Assembly (NCBI RefSeq): GCF_000003815.2
Contig: NC_049991.1
Location: 4,957,150-5,021,149, forward strand
Direction of reading: 5' to 3'
DNA length: 64,000 nt
Source: Branchiostoma floridae
Taxonomy: Eukaryota > Chordata > Leptocardii > Amphioxiformes > Branchiostomatidae
Numbering within the stretch: position 1 is the first letter of the stretch; each line of letters begins with the position of its first letter. This document shows, in pieces, positions 25,225 to 36,588 of the stretch. A program made the position numbers and the translations under genes. The notes beneath the pieces were generated by a model that was not told the origin of the DNA, ran no database searches, and saw nothing but the letters and a program-made list of their open reading frames with translations.

Positions 25225-28163
25225 CTGCGTCGAAGGTGCAGTTGAGTTCGTCTGTCCAGTCCAGACAGTGCTGTTCCATATCGCACTGATCCTCTGACGC
25301 CACGCATGTGTCAGCATCACAGGTCAGCATGTCAGCCTACAGGATGGAAAGGAACAGTTGAAAGGGGAGGGGTGTCTTGTCCAATAGTATCGGAGGCAAT
25401 GGGGGAGGATTAGTATCATGACGTACGTTGCAAATCAGCTTGGGCGTGGTCAAATAATATTAGAACTTCATGGGGTTTTATCATCAAATATCAACGGTGG
25501 CACGTCAATATTGTGGTAATACGAGGGGCGTGCAATAAGTAATGGTCCTGACCCACTTCAAGTTGTCTGATCTAAATGAAATTTTGTCTGTGTAATAATT
25601 CATATCTCTATGGGTTATGTTGCAAAAGACAGCTCTGAACTAATTGTGGTTTCTGATTTACTGGTGTTTGAACTTAGTCAGGTGCGAAATGGACCAGGTG
25701 TGAAATGGAACCAGTTGAGTGTCGCGCAGTGATCCGGTTTTTGTATTTGAAAGGACGCACACCAAAGAAGACTTTTGATGAAATAAATGAAACTTATGGT
25801 GATGACGCCCCATCATATGACCTTGTAAAACGCTGGCATCCTGAATTCAAACGTGGCTGGAAGTCTGTGGAAACAGCTCCCAGACCTGGTCGTCCCTCTT
25901 GTGCCATTGATGAGGCATCAGTTGGAGGACCAACCTGGGGTGTCCTACAAAATCGGTGTCCAGAGCTGCATCAAACGATGGGAGAAATGCATAACTCTGG
26001 GTGATTCCTATGAAGAGAAAGACTAATAACTGTGCCAAGTTTCATTAATCTCCTGCTATGGGAAATGGGTCAGGACCATTACTAATTGCACGCCCCTCGT
26101 AGGGGGGGGCGAACAGGTGCGCACAGAAACTGCCTCCCAACTGTGAACCATAACAACTGTGAAAGCACTTGCACTTTCAGTAACAAAATCCGTTTGCTTT
26201 CGCTCATCACTTGCACTTGCATTGAAGTGAGGATGTCGAGACTCCCGTGGGCCAAAAGGTTACAGGGTGGAGCTTGACTGGCACGAATATCAAAGATTAG
26301 AAAAGAAAGGAGTTTGGACCAAACACTTTACCTGGCAGGACGAATTCCAGCTGATGCGGAACCCGTCGTACGCGGTGCTCCCATCCGAGACAAACACGAG
26401 CAGGATTTCGTTTCCCTCGGACCGGATCGGTTCGGGGGCCAGATCACCACAGAACTCTCCAACGGACGGTGAGTTCTCATCTGGTCCATTGTAGATCTAA
26501 AGCCATGGTGAGTTAGGATAAACGTTTAAAGGAATTCGCAATGNNNNNNNNNNNNNNNNNNNNNNNNNNNNNNNNNNNNNNNNNNNNNNNNNNNNNNNNN
26601 NNNNNNNNNNNNNNNNNNNNNNNNNNNNNNNNNNNNNNNNNNNNNNNNNNNNNNNNNNNNNNNNNNNNNNNNNNNNNNNNNNNNNNNNNNNNNNNNNNNN
26701 NNNNNNNNNNNNNNNNNNNNNNNNNNNNNNNNNNNNNNNNNNNNNNNNNNNNNNNNNNNNNNNNNNNNNNNNNNNNNNNNNNNNNNNNNNNNNNNNNNNN
26801 NNNNNNNNNNNNNNNNNNNNNNNNNNNNNNNNNNNNNNNNNNNNNNNNNNNNNNNNNNNNNNNNNNNNNNNNNNNNNNNNNNNNNNNNNNNNNNNNNNNN
26901 NNNNNNNNNNNNNNNNNNNNNNNNNNNNNNNNNNNNNNNNNNNNNNNNNNNNNNNNNNNNNNNNNNNNNNNNNNNNNNNNNNNNNNNNNNNNNNNNNNNN
27001 NNNNNNNNNNNNNNNNNNNNNNNNNNNNNNNNNNNNNNNNNNNNNNNNNNNNNNNNNNNNNNNNNNNNNNNNNNNNNNNNNNNNNNNNNNNNNNNNNNNN
27101 NNNNNNNNNNNNNNNNNNNNNNNNNNNNNNNNNNNNNNNNNNNNNNNNNNNNNNNNNNNNNNNNNNNNNNNNNNNNNNNNNNNNNNNNNNNNNNNNNNNN
27201 NNNNNNNNNNNNNNNNNNNNNNNNNNNNNNNNNNNNNNNNNNNNNNNNNNNNNNNNNNNNNNNNNNNNNNTCAATATATCGAAATTACAGCCAACCCGGT
27301 CAGGCAAATTTTCTATGCTGAAAGTGGGGTCAAATGTCAGGAGCATCTGGTGTCCGGGTGGGTCCACAATCCTCCAACTGAAACAGGTCAAAATGAAAAC
27401 TTAAACATAAATTAGAACTTTGAGACTATTTATGATTGAGCCGCATTGCACATTCAAATACGGTAACCTGTAGCTGTTTGATATCGAGTTCAACCTTTGT
27501 CTTTGGCATAATTGATAACGAAATGATTGTTGACTTTTCAACCGCATGGGACCATCACCACTTGTTCTTCATCACAACAAGATATATGTTCTTGTAGGAA
27601 AATGTGCCGTATGTAGGAAACGATAACGGCAGCTACTTGGAGTTGAAATAGCCTTTGCCGAGATGCATGGCTGGGAAAGTATCAGCTACGGGTAATGAAC
27701 AACCACCAGTCGAGGGGGACTCTTTTCGGTAGTGGGGTATTTAAAAAAAATGCGCAGTGAGACATTAGCCTTCTTTGCAGACTTTCATCGGATCTGGCTT
27801 TTAAGGGGGCGCTAGTTAGCGACCTTCAACGTTGAATTAGGTTCTTTAATGCCGGGAAAGTGAGTTTGCCGTGGAAGGGAGTTTGACTAGAAAGGGAGTT
27901 TGCCGGCATGGCAAGCGGAGCAGGGACCCTCCAATTGCAAACTCCCTTAATTTCTAGGCAACGTTGAAAAAACGCGAGCCCTCTCCATGAAATAAACGCC
28001 AGCCCCGCTGGAAGTCTGCGAAGAAGGCCTTCGCAGATAGATTGTTGTAGTATAGCTCACCTGCATGTGACGTCGGTCGGGTACATGTTTGGGTAGTAAG
28101 GGCTGCTGAAAACGCCAGTCGTCCCCTCCAGGACTTTAGGTCGACGGCTAGCGTCACAGGGTT
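25225..28163 (-). CDS. CUB + LDL-receptor class A domain protein, partial
   Basis: An extracellular or membrane-receptor type protein. Minus-strand exons: 28163-28061 (CUB start: cysteine, GVFSSPYYPNMYP, then TDVTC), 27377-27271 (SWRIVDPPGHQMLLTFDPTF, then the third CUB cysteine, cut by the gap at its very end), 26496-26332 (IYNGPDENSPSVGEFCGD to GFRISWNSSC) and 25336-25225 (LDLa: cysteine-rich with DQCDMEQHC and DWTDELNC, keeping the acidic calcium-cage residues). Exon phases agree. The domain order CUB then LDLa fits NETO-like or LRP3/10/12-like proteins; which one cannot be decided. The signal-peptide exon and everything after the first LDLa are missing. Downstream in its own direction lies a gap and then the convergent sulfatase gene. 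Confidence 0.8.
25522..26099 (+). mobile_element. Internally deleted mariner-family transposon
   Basis: A 578-bp element flanked by TA on both sides, with terminal inverted repeats of about 33 bp (CGAGGGGCGTGCAATAAGTA / inverse at the right end with one mismatch). Inside, 25705-25924 encodes the N-terminal helix-turn-helix of a mariner transposase (MEPVECRAVIRFLYLKGRTP; then DDAPSYDLVKRWHPEFKRG and APRPGRPS). The DDE catalytic part is missing; after about 75 codons the frame jumps to sequence that looks like the extreme C-terminus. It is non-autonomous and sits in an intron of the CUB/LDLa gene. It might be cross-mobilised by a full-length relative. Confidence 0.9.
26544..27270. other. Assembly gap (727 N)
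   Basis: N run of non-round length, so probably an estimated gap. It lies at the end of the second CUB exon and is expected to contain mainly intron, because the CUB reading resumes within a residue or two on the other side. Confidence 1.
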
Positions 28164-29010
28164 CTGTAGATGATGGGAACAACTCAGGATGACTATCCTA
28201 TACCCATGGGTGACGAGTCCAACCGCGATATATGCCATATACTGTATGTGTAACTATATGATCTACCGTGTCGTGGTTTATCCTAGTGGCGCTGTCATGT
28301 TCGTCGTAGGCCGTCGTACTATTTTGATATCGTAGAATTTTCAATCTTGCAATGAGACTCCGACCACTGACAAGGATCCAAGACAGCATGTTTCCGTAAC
28401 AAGACAGCTGAATTTTAAAAACTTCGTCGTCTTGGATGGAAAATGTCAAAAACTCAGCGTCCATGCAAAGCGTCAGAACTGTACAAACCAGCCTATGACT
28501 ATTAAAATTGACAGTACACGTCATGATAATAACTGAATGTGAAACTGACCTAGTTCTGCTTGAACACTCCAGCATCCTGGCGGAGAACATGAAATGAGAA
28601 AATAACGGTGAAATTACGTATATGGCAAAGCTACTGTATCAGCTCTGTTCAGCTACACAAGCTGACTGATGTTATCTTATGTATCTTAATACCTGGATGT
28701 CTAACCTGTATCGACGTGTTTAACATTCGTAGCTTGGGAAAATGACCTGAGTTATATTGACCAATCAGCGTAAATGGTTTCGTATTGCCCTGGCTATAGG
28801 CTGGGTTGCCCTGATCTGAAGGTCTAATTCACTATGCACCGAGTACTAGCTAGGCTAGGTTGCCCTATACGTCCTCCAGGTCAATTTGTGCTGTCCCTTT
28901 ATCGACATGTTTATAATGTTTCAAGCACTGTATGTGACTCTTAGACATATCTAATGGGGTTGCAGAAAGAGACTACTAGCATGTAGGCGTATCCAAGGAA
29001 ATACTAAGTT
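28164..29010. other. No exon recognised between the CUB gene and the gap
   Basis: A 130-codon minus-strand frame (28590-28198) has no domain and no clear splice borders. Missing 5' exons of the CUB gene or 3' exons of the transporter could be here but I cannot show them. Confidence 0.4.
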
Positions 29011-29110
29011 NNNNNNNNNNNNNNNNNNNNNNNNNNNNNNNNNNNNNNNNNNNNNNNNNNNNNNNNNNNNNNNNNNNNNNNNNNNNNNNNNNNNNNNNNN
29101 NNNNNNNNNN
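29011..29110. other. Assembly gap (100 N)
   Basis: Placeholder gap exactly where the C-terminal exons of the SLCO transporter would be expected. Confidence 1.
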
Positions 29111-29271
29111 TCGTCAAGCAAAGACAAAGGTAGCAGGTCGGCAATGTAAGAAACTTTATGTTGCGCAAGAAGGATCCTATTTTCCCTAGTGATATTATCA
29201 TTTTATGCTGTTTAGTATTCATCGCCATCGGAGATTGATGTCATAGCACAGCTTCCTATAGCAATTCTTAC

Positions 29272-32200
29272 CTATTGTGGTAAGCTGTATTGACACCGAC
29301 CATGGATACATCGTCACAGGTGATAAGAAACATCAGCAATGAAACCTTCGTCATCAAGGTGAGTACGGTGCACATCTTCACGATGCCTCGAACTTGGAGT
29401 TCAAACCTCTTCACAAGATATCCACCTAAAAGAGTTCCGATGGTAGCGCCGGGGATGCTCACGAGACCTAAACAAGCACAGTAGAAAGATCGATCGTTAT
29501 TGATATTTGCCGTTGGATTCGTTTGACTAGCATTTTCTGATGAAAGCTGTGATAGAATTTGATCCATCGATTTTGTTATTTTTGCACTTGACGCCATCTT
29601 GGTTGGTTAAACCAGCCAGGCTATAGATTTTGCTTTGTGTAATGACAGTATAATTACATGACTATAAATACAATTGAAAATTTAAAGTTACATGGGAATC
29701 TCCAAGTTTAACCATCCAACATGGCAGACAATACTTGGTCACGTGAGTACAAACATTCGATGCCTCAGGCATTGCGGTTATACCGGGGCCAATGATGATT
29801 AAATGTATTATATAACGAGGTGAACAACATCACACAACACGTACGTGCAATTCGAAAGGGGATCTTATTTTAAGGGGGCAATTGAATTGGCCCTTACCCA
29901 TAAGCATGGCTGCCTCCCCGGCTGATGTTCTAAACTGTGACTCGATGTACTTTGCTATGAAGGTGGCAATCCCGGCAGCAATCCCTTTCTCGGTGACGGT
30001 GGCCATAGACAGAAACACAAACGTTGGGTTTTGCATGATGCGAGCAGATTTCTCAACAACGCCGCGTGGAGAAGATTCAAACCGCCGCCATTTTGTTGAT
30101 CAGTAGATGTGGTGGCTGATGGGATTTTTTCGGCGTCGCCATTTTTATCGTCAAGCGTTGGTTTATCCTGTTGCATTTCTTTCAGCGGTGTTTCGTCAGT
30201 TATTGTGGCTCCTGCAGAGTCTACAGAGAGAAAATAATGAAATTTCTAACGAAATGCACAATATTTGCACTCTGAAAATCAGGATTACAGATAAAATAGA
30301 AAATTTATACCGTAGTCGACAGAAATAGGGATAATCCCATATTACATGATTTGCAACTTGAAAGCAACTCTTGTACCTTCGACTTTTCTCGATAGTCTCC
30401 TCGGTAAGCCCAGAATAAAGATGGCTGCCACGACAGCCAATGCGCCGGTGAGGATGAATCCTATCCACCACGCTCCTATCCACTGGGGGTGTTCTGGGTC
30501 AATATTATTGCTGATGGAAAAAGTATGAAGAAAACGCAATTTTTGGTCACCAAATGTGCGACTAATCTACGTTTTTGTAAATTTTCTGTACAATGATAAA
30601 TGAAAAAAAAACTTGAATTGTCCTAGTACAGTAAAACGAAGAGATAATCACTGAAATACGTTTGTTGGTGCGCATGGTAAATAAAGATCCATTCTATTCA
30701 TCGCTACGTAGGTAGTAGATATAGAGAAGTTGAAACTACACTCTTACGGAAATGTGTTGTCCGTAGGTATCTTCAGGAAAACACTGGCTAGAAGGTAACC
30801 AACGGCTGGGCCCACGATGGAGAAAGAGTAGAAAATACCTAATGCGACATACAAAATATTGCCATCTTAGCTGAAGCATTGGTGTAAGCAAGTTGTTGTC
30901 CTAGCTTGATACTGCAGTGAAAATTCCCCTTTTTTGTACACCCTTTTCCTGACACAAGGACATAACGTTATGATCTCTACTTTTTATCAGTAGCTTTCGC
31001 ATCAAGAAAGATGTGAATGATATAAGTTTGAATCCCCTTCAGCGCATAACGCCATGGCATATATGAAAAAGACAATTCAACTGAAGAGGATGTAAAGGGA
31101 GCTTTTACGACTGAAACATAACGCAGTAGACGCTCACAAGTGACAGACTAACCGAGGTATACCGAAGACTGATTGGACGGGGTGTTCTCGTTGATGTACG
31201 TCACCCCCAGGCTGAACAGTGCGCATGCGCCGATTCCTATCAGAAACTTCCCCAAGACCAGGACGTACATGTAGCCCTGTATTCCCTGACCGGAACTGCT
31301 GGTAGTGTTTCCACATTTAGTCTGATTCCTAGATTTAAATTGTAATTTAAAACAAAAGAAAATTAAACGTGTACGTACGTACTTTGCGAATTTTGGACAT
31401 TGCATCAAGTTTAATATGATACTATATCCTGCCTCGGTCAAAGCGTAGAAATTCAACTTAAAAAAAGCATGAGATGCAAATATCTGGCATACATGAAATC
31501 CCTTTCTCGTTGTTAGTACTGAAAATTGCCATGCTGTCATTGGTTGAACTACTTATGGTAGTCGACTGTGAGGTCAAGGAGCGGGCTCTTTATATTATCG
31601 CAAAATTTAAGTGCCCAAGCAGATGTTGCTATCAGCTGTTGGTAGGAACACTCGTAACGGTTTTTTGTCTGCCTATTTTTCTGATACGTATCATTAAAAA
31701 TTGTTAAATTTGCTTTATTATAATCTTTATGTAAAAATGAAATTCTTCTACCGTGACGACATGAAAGAAAGGGAAAGATATCATACCAAGAGTTAAAATG
31801 GACAGAAGCACTGAAGTTCGAGGCGTTGGATCGGCACAACTCGTGCGATGTCGTCGGCACCACTCGGTAAGGTTCGGCTACGAAGTGCGGAAGGGCGAAG
31901 ACGGAGGCTCCCACGGCGAGCAGGAGCATGCCGCAGCCGAGCCAACGGGGTTTGTTCTTGGCACCAAGATAACTTATCTGTATAAAAGTGTATTCATTTA
32001 CTAGGCAATCCTGAAAAGATGATATCGTTCCAAATTATATTCAACAAAGCTGACAGTAGTCAGTCTTCATACTTATTATGATGTAGGAAGAAATTGAATT
32101 TCTTTATTTTTTTTCATTTTCAATGAATATCATATAAATTTTCACATTTGCATGTGTATTTACATCATCACCACATAGATAACTACATTTTTCCACTTCA

Positions 32201-33510
32201 TAAACATATCAAAAGATACTCAGTCATCTAGAAAAATGAAAATATATTTTGAAACTATTACTGGAAAACTGAGTTAGCTGACATAAAAGATTTAAAAAAT
32301 ATAGACGAAGTGAAACTATAGCGCCCGAAAAACTCACACCTAAAACACGTCAAAAACAGCCGGAGACTAACATCTACTTGGATAGCAAAAAAAATGGCCA
32401 CTGACCGGCAGTGATGAAACGAAGTTGGCCACGTCATTCGCTATGAGAACAGCGCCCATGTCCGTACTGGTCAGGTGAAACCGCCGCTCCAATGTGGTCA
32501 CTACACTCCTGGCCAGTCCGTTTACTATAGATTTGGGTAGGATGTACGAATAAGTTTTTGAATTGAATGTATCACAAAAAATATTCGATCATGCATATAT
32601 AGGGACTACTACAGGGGATTATGCAATCACGTGACTATGACGTATGTATGTTCCGCCATGTTGGACGGTTAAACATGAAAGTTTGCAAACGAATTTGAAT
32701 TTTCCTGATGTAATGTAATAGCCATAAAAAATTTGATATCTATGCCTGACGTCATACAAACATAAGGAGTTTCATAGACCTGAGTCCCCCCGGTTCAACC
32801 AATCAACGAACGAGGCGACTGTGACGTCATACAATGCGTATTTAATGTAATGAATCTTACATACCTGTCATAGCTTGTGTAAAAATCGCACAGGACAGAA
32901 AAGCGAGGGCTGCCTTTGGATTGTTCAACACCTGGAAGATGATAACAAAACCTTATAAAGTTATATACATGTACATAACGAAGGGCAAATCCTGACTAAA
33001 AAATCGTTTAAATGGACTCAGGTTTGTGACAATATATAGAATGGTTGTCTAGATCGTAATGGGGAAATACTGCGTTACAAAGGGCAGCTATTACTGAAAT
33101 ATATTTCAATCAAAGTGCGATATTAAGCCCATTATTTGGATAAGTACACGACATTATGTTACCCAGTCGACGTAGGATAGCCTTGGTAGCTAGGAGGTGG
33201 TTTATATAAGCTATGTGACGAATCTTGAAATTTTTGTTGGTACCGGGCACATGTGGATAGCAACTGAATAATGTATTTTTATGTACCATATGACTGGAGT
33301 CACGCACGATCTAAAAATGTTTAAGATTGACTCACGAAGATCCAAGCTACATTAGGAAAAACTACTGACTTGTAAACGTAAACAAACCTGTAAAGTTGCA
33401 GGTTTTAACGAACCCCACCCATAGTTGTCGCCTCGTAGTTTCTTGTCTTTTTGTTGCCCATCACATTCTCGTGGGTCACCTTCGTCTTCCATGTTGGTCC
33501 TCATGATCAT
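29272..33510 (-). CDS. Organic anion transporter (SLCO/OATP family), 3' part missing
   Basis: A multi-pass plasma-membrane transporter for amphipathic organic anions (family knowledge). Minus-strand exons: 33510-33388, 32931-32865, 32524-32406, 31977-31787, 31328-31153, 30838-30748, 30510-30377, 30220-29898, 29467-29272. The start ATG at 33510 has an in-frame TAG 18 bases upstream. Diagnostic stretches: NYGWGSLKPATLQVLNNPKA (TM1 approach), VNGLARSVVTTLERRF, SYLGAKNKPRWLGCGM, IGIGACALFSLGVTYINENT, IFYSFSIVGPAVGYLL, EHPQWIGAWWIGF, NPTFVFLSMA, PGATIGTLLGGYLVKR. Exon 8 changes frame near 30090 (see findings). The large Kazal-type loop and the last membrane segments are not in the visible sequence; a 100-N gap lies just beyond. 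Confidence 0.9.
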
Positions 33511-34439
33511 GGCTTGTTGCCTATTCTACTGGATATAACGCTGTGTACGAGAAAAATATAACAGTTCCGTAATACCGACGATATATCTAAACCCTAAACT
33601 TTGTAGACTTGCATTGACTACGCAATCGCGGAAATGACGTCACGTGTCTTGTTTTGCAATATTTAAACAGTTGTAAACCTAGACAGGGCGTTATATAAAG
33701 TCCTTGGTTAAATCAAGGGAAATCGTAGCATCGGACACAATTACATGATCCCAAGAACACATTCTCTCGGTAACAGGGGATAATCAAACTGTAGTTCATC
33801 ACAAAGGTAGTCATCACAAAACGTATAATTACTGGCGGTGATGAGCAAATACAATCAGTTTGCAAGGTGAAAAAATGGCGGCGTGTTGGGGGGGGGGGCA
33901 CTTAATCATTCAAGAATAGCATACATTGTGCAGTACATATTGTGGGATAATACGGTGTGTGGGGGCCATTTATAATTAAGAGAGGTGTTAACATTTAAAC
34001 ATTGAAGTGTTCAGGCAAGACGTACTAAGTAAACAATGATTTTATGACAAGGACAAACTTACAGTTCGTAAGAGACAAAAGTCTTTGATCCATGGCCTTT
34101 CCTCTAAGTGTCACCCGAGTAAACAATGACTTTTTTTTTTTCTTGTCAAGGTCTTTAGTCAACCCCGGCAGCTGTTGTCTTGTCAGACTGCATTCTTTAC
34201 TAAGCGAGAGCTGCTTCAGTGAGCACAACAGGGTGAATCCATAGCTGACCTCTGACTTTCGTGAAAGAAATGCTAATCAACAACAAAGAAATGCAAATAT
34301 TTGATATATAGCCACCCTCTCATTGGCCGAACCACTAATTGATATGCTATCATTGGTTGAATTGTTAATTGGATGGACAGTAAGGAGCAGTTAATGCTTG
34401 TCAGCACAGGTCATGGTATGTGATATTGGAAGGGATGTA
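33511..34439. other. Intergenic upstream of the SLCO gene
   Basis: No coding sequence recognised. A G-run lies near 33889-33897. 5' untranslated exons or the promoter of the transporter should lie in this region but no element is obvious. Confidence 0.45.
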
Positions 34440-34816
34440 CAGGGTTCTCCCCAGAGAGTGGAATAAGGGAGGCCCTCCACTATACTCTCAGCCAGCTCCA
34501 CTATACTATTTTTCAAATTTAGTGTGTTTCTTCCCTATTTTCTTTGTTAGTTTTGCTAAGATTAATGACAATTCACAGATTTTTGTACCAAGTGGCATCA
34601 CTTTTCCAGTCAGCATTGTCTGCAAAAACTTGTGAATGAGCAATGATCAAAACAATAGTAGTTTTGCCACTTCACAACAAAGGCATAACAACAGTATATT
34701 ATACTTGTAGTATTTGACACCCTCTGTCATTGTAAAATCATGAAAGTGCAGCGCGTTGGTGCGGGTTATTTTTGCCAGCCCCTCCACTATACTAAAAAAT
34801 TCTGGGGAGAACCCTG
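34440..34816. mobile_element. hAT-like MITE
   Basis: Starts with CAGGGTTCTCCCCAGAG and ends with the inverse CTGGGGAGAACCCTG. Inside both ends lies a second inverted motif (CCCTCCACTATACT). The flanks carry ggatgta on both sides, a 7-bp (possibly 8-bp with one change) target duplication. The CAGGG terminus with about 8-bp TSD points to a non-autonomous hAT. No transposase is encoded. Confidence 0.75.
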
Positions 34817-35393
34817 GATGTATGTGCTTTTTACGCGACTATGGTTCCATTGTTTTCTGAAAACTTCATAGTTAAATCTTGCTACGTGGATTTCACGTTG
34901 GAAGTAACGATGGGGGGGTCAACGATGGCTTTTCTGCGTTTTGATACTTTACCTCATTACAGTACTCCTGCCACCCCTCTTTGGTCTAAAATGGTTCCTC
35001 CCTTACTCATTTACACCGGATCCTGTTTAGTCAGTCACCTGGTTGAGTCATATCTAGTCGCAGACGTTGTCAAATCAAGTCAACACGCCGAAGGTTAGTT
35101 CTTGAAAGGTATATTTCTGCATGTAACCTTGTGCTAACATATAGTCTATGGTAACATACATCCCTAGTCTTACTAATCAGCTTTTTGGTTAAACAGTTGA
35201 TGTTGTTTATGCGAAATCCATTTTATGCTATGCTACAATGTAAACATTGATTTTGAATTAAATTGGCGTCGTGTGGCGAAATGGTACGTTGTTTGGTCCA
35301 GAACCCAGAAGTCTGGACGTTTTGCCCTTCGGAAAAACACTTTACACTTCACTGAGGAGTAAATAAGTGACTAGCTTTAGTTAGGCTTAGGTC
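34817..35393. other. No gene recognised
   Basis: Short open frames only; nothing supportable. Confidence 0.45.
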
Positions 35394-35576
35394 ACATTTC
35401 CGGGGCCCTTCCGGACAGCTTTCGGCAACGAAAAGAATGATATAAAAGACACCAAAATACACAGAATGTCAAAATAAGCTTCATGGGCATATGTGTATAT
35501 TTCTAGGTATCCATTTTGATTTTTCGTTTCTTAAAACATTCCGGCCGGGCCCCGGTTTGGAAATGTGACCTAAGCC
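35394..35576. mobile_element. PIF/Harbinger-like MITE
   Basis: 183 bp with terminal inverted repeats GGCTTAGGTCACATTTCC / GGAAATGTGACCTAAGCC, continued inside by CCGGGGCCC-type inverted G+C-rich motifs. It is flanked on both sides by TTA, the target preferred by PIF/Harbinger elements. No coding capacity. Confidence 0.8.
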
Positions 35577-36588
35577 TTAGGGGTGTTCCCTAGGATGTGA
35601 CGTAAAACTGGGGCTTCTTTGTTAAAGGGGGGCCACACATCTGGTATGGTAACCCACCACGTTTATCGAGAAGAGTAGGGTTCTTACCTAGTGTGATTGG
35701 ATCAAATAATTCTGTCAGGATATGCAGCTTTTTCAAACCTGGTGTGTTACACCGTTCAGGCGTTTTATAGGATATGCCATATAACCAAACAAAATTGACC
35801 TGGACTGTCATCAGAGCTGCTTTTAACTAAAATCAAAATTATTCGCCTTAAATACCGAATAACTACTCTTACTGTTCATAGACTGTACATCGTGAAATGT
35901 TCAATGTCCAATTTGAAGTTACAAAATTTAAACTATGCCACAAAAGGTAAACACGCGTGTGGTCTCTCACAATGTACTGGAACACATGTACAATGGGTCG
36001 AGGTTATACTGTATTCCACCACAAGGAATAATTATTTCAAGTATTGTGATGTGACGTATATATGTGCACCACACTGTTACCTGTTACTCATTGTTGTTGG
36101 TCGATGTTGTAATCTGGTGTCAGACCGGTGACGATCAAAACACCGGATACGCGTAATGAAGGGATGTTTCAACCACAACGCGTAATGACCTGTTTTGTTG
36201 CTAAGGTCATCGAGCCTGGTGAACTGCCAATGCTAAGATTAAAGCAAAAATAGTGGTGCCAGTTCAAAGGTGAAGCTGACAGTCACAAAAGTCTCGTTCA
36301 CCATTCTACGTGTGCATACGCAGCGACATGAACTGTGGGCGATATATCAAAGGTGAAGGCGACTGACTTGTAAACGGACCGAGCTTATTGTTAAGACAAA
36401 GCTTTATACAATGTTAAAACGTGTTTTTTTTATTGTCTCAGAGGCCCTCAACTTTAGCATATTACCCACATAACACCATACTGCGGATGCTCTGTTCAAA
36501 CCTCGAACTGGCTTATTTTATTACATAGAAACAGTGTTTTTATTTACATATTTCTAATCGTGTTCTCTCTGTATAGAAATCCGCTATC
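35577..36588. other. Intergenic upstream of the TLC-domain gene
   Basis: No coding sequence or repeat recognised. The promoter of the TLCD4-like gene is presumably in the last few hundred bases. Confidence 0.4.

Noticed and set aside
26513-27404. Frames of about 290 codons on both strands
   Set aside because: Almost entirely N; only the 27271-27377 edge is real coding sequence.
28198-28590. 130-codon minus-strand frame, considered as 5' exon of the CUB gene or 3' exon of the transporter
   Set aside because: No domain, no acceptor/donor of the required phase, and no similarity to OATP Kazal or CUB sequence.
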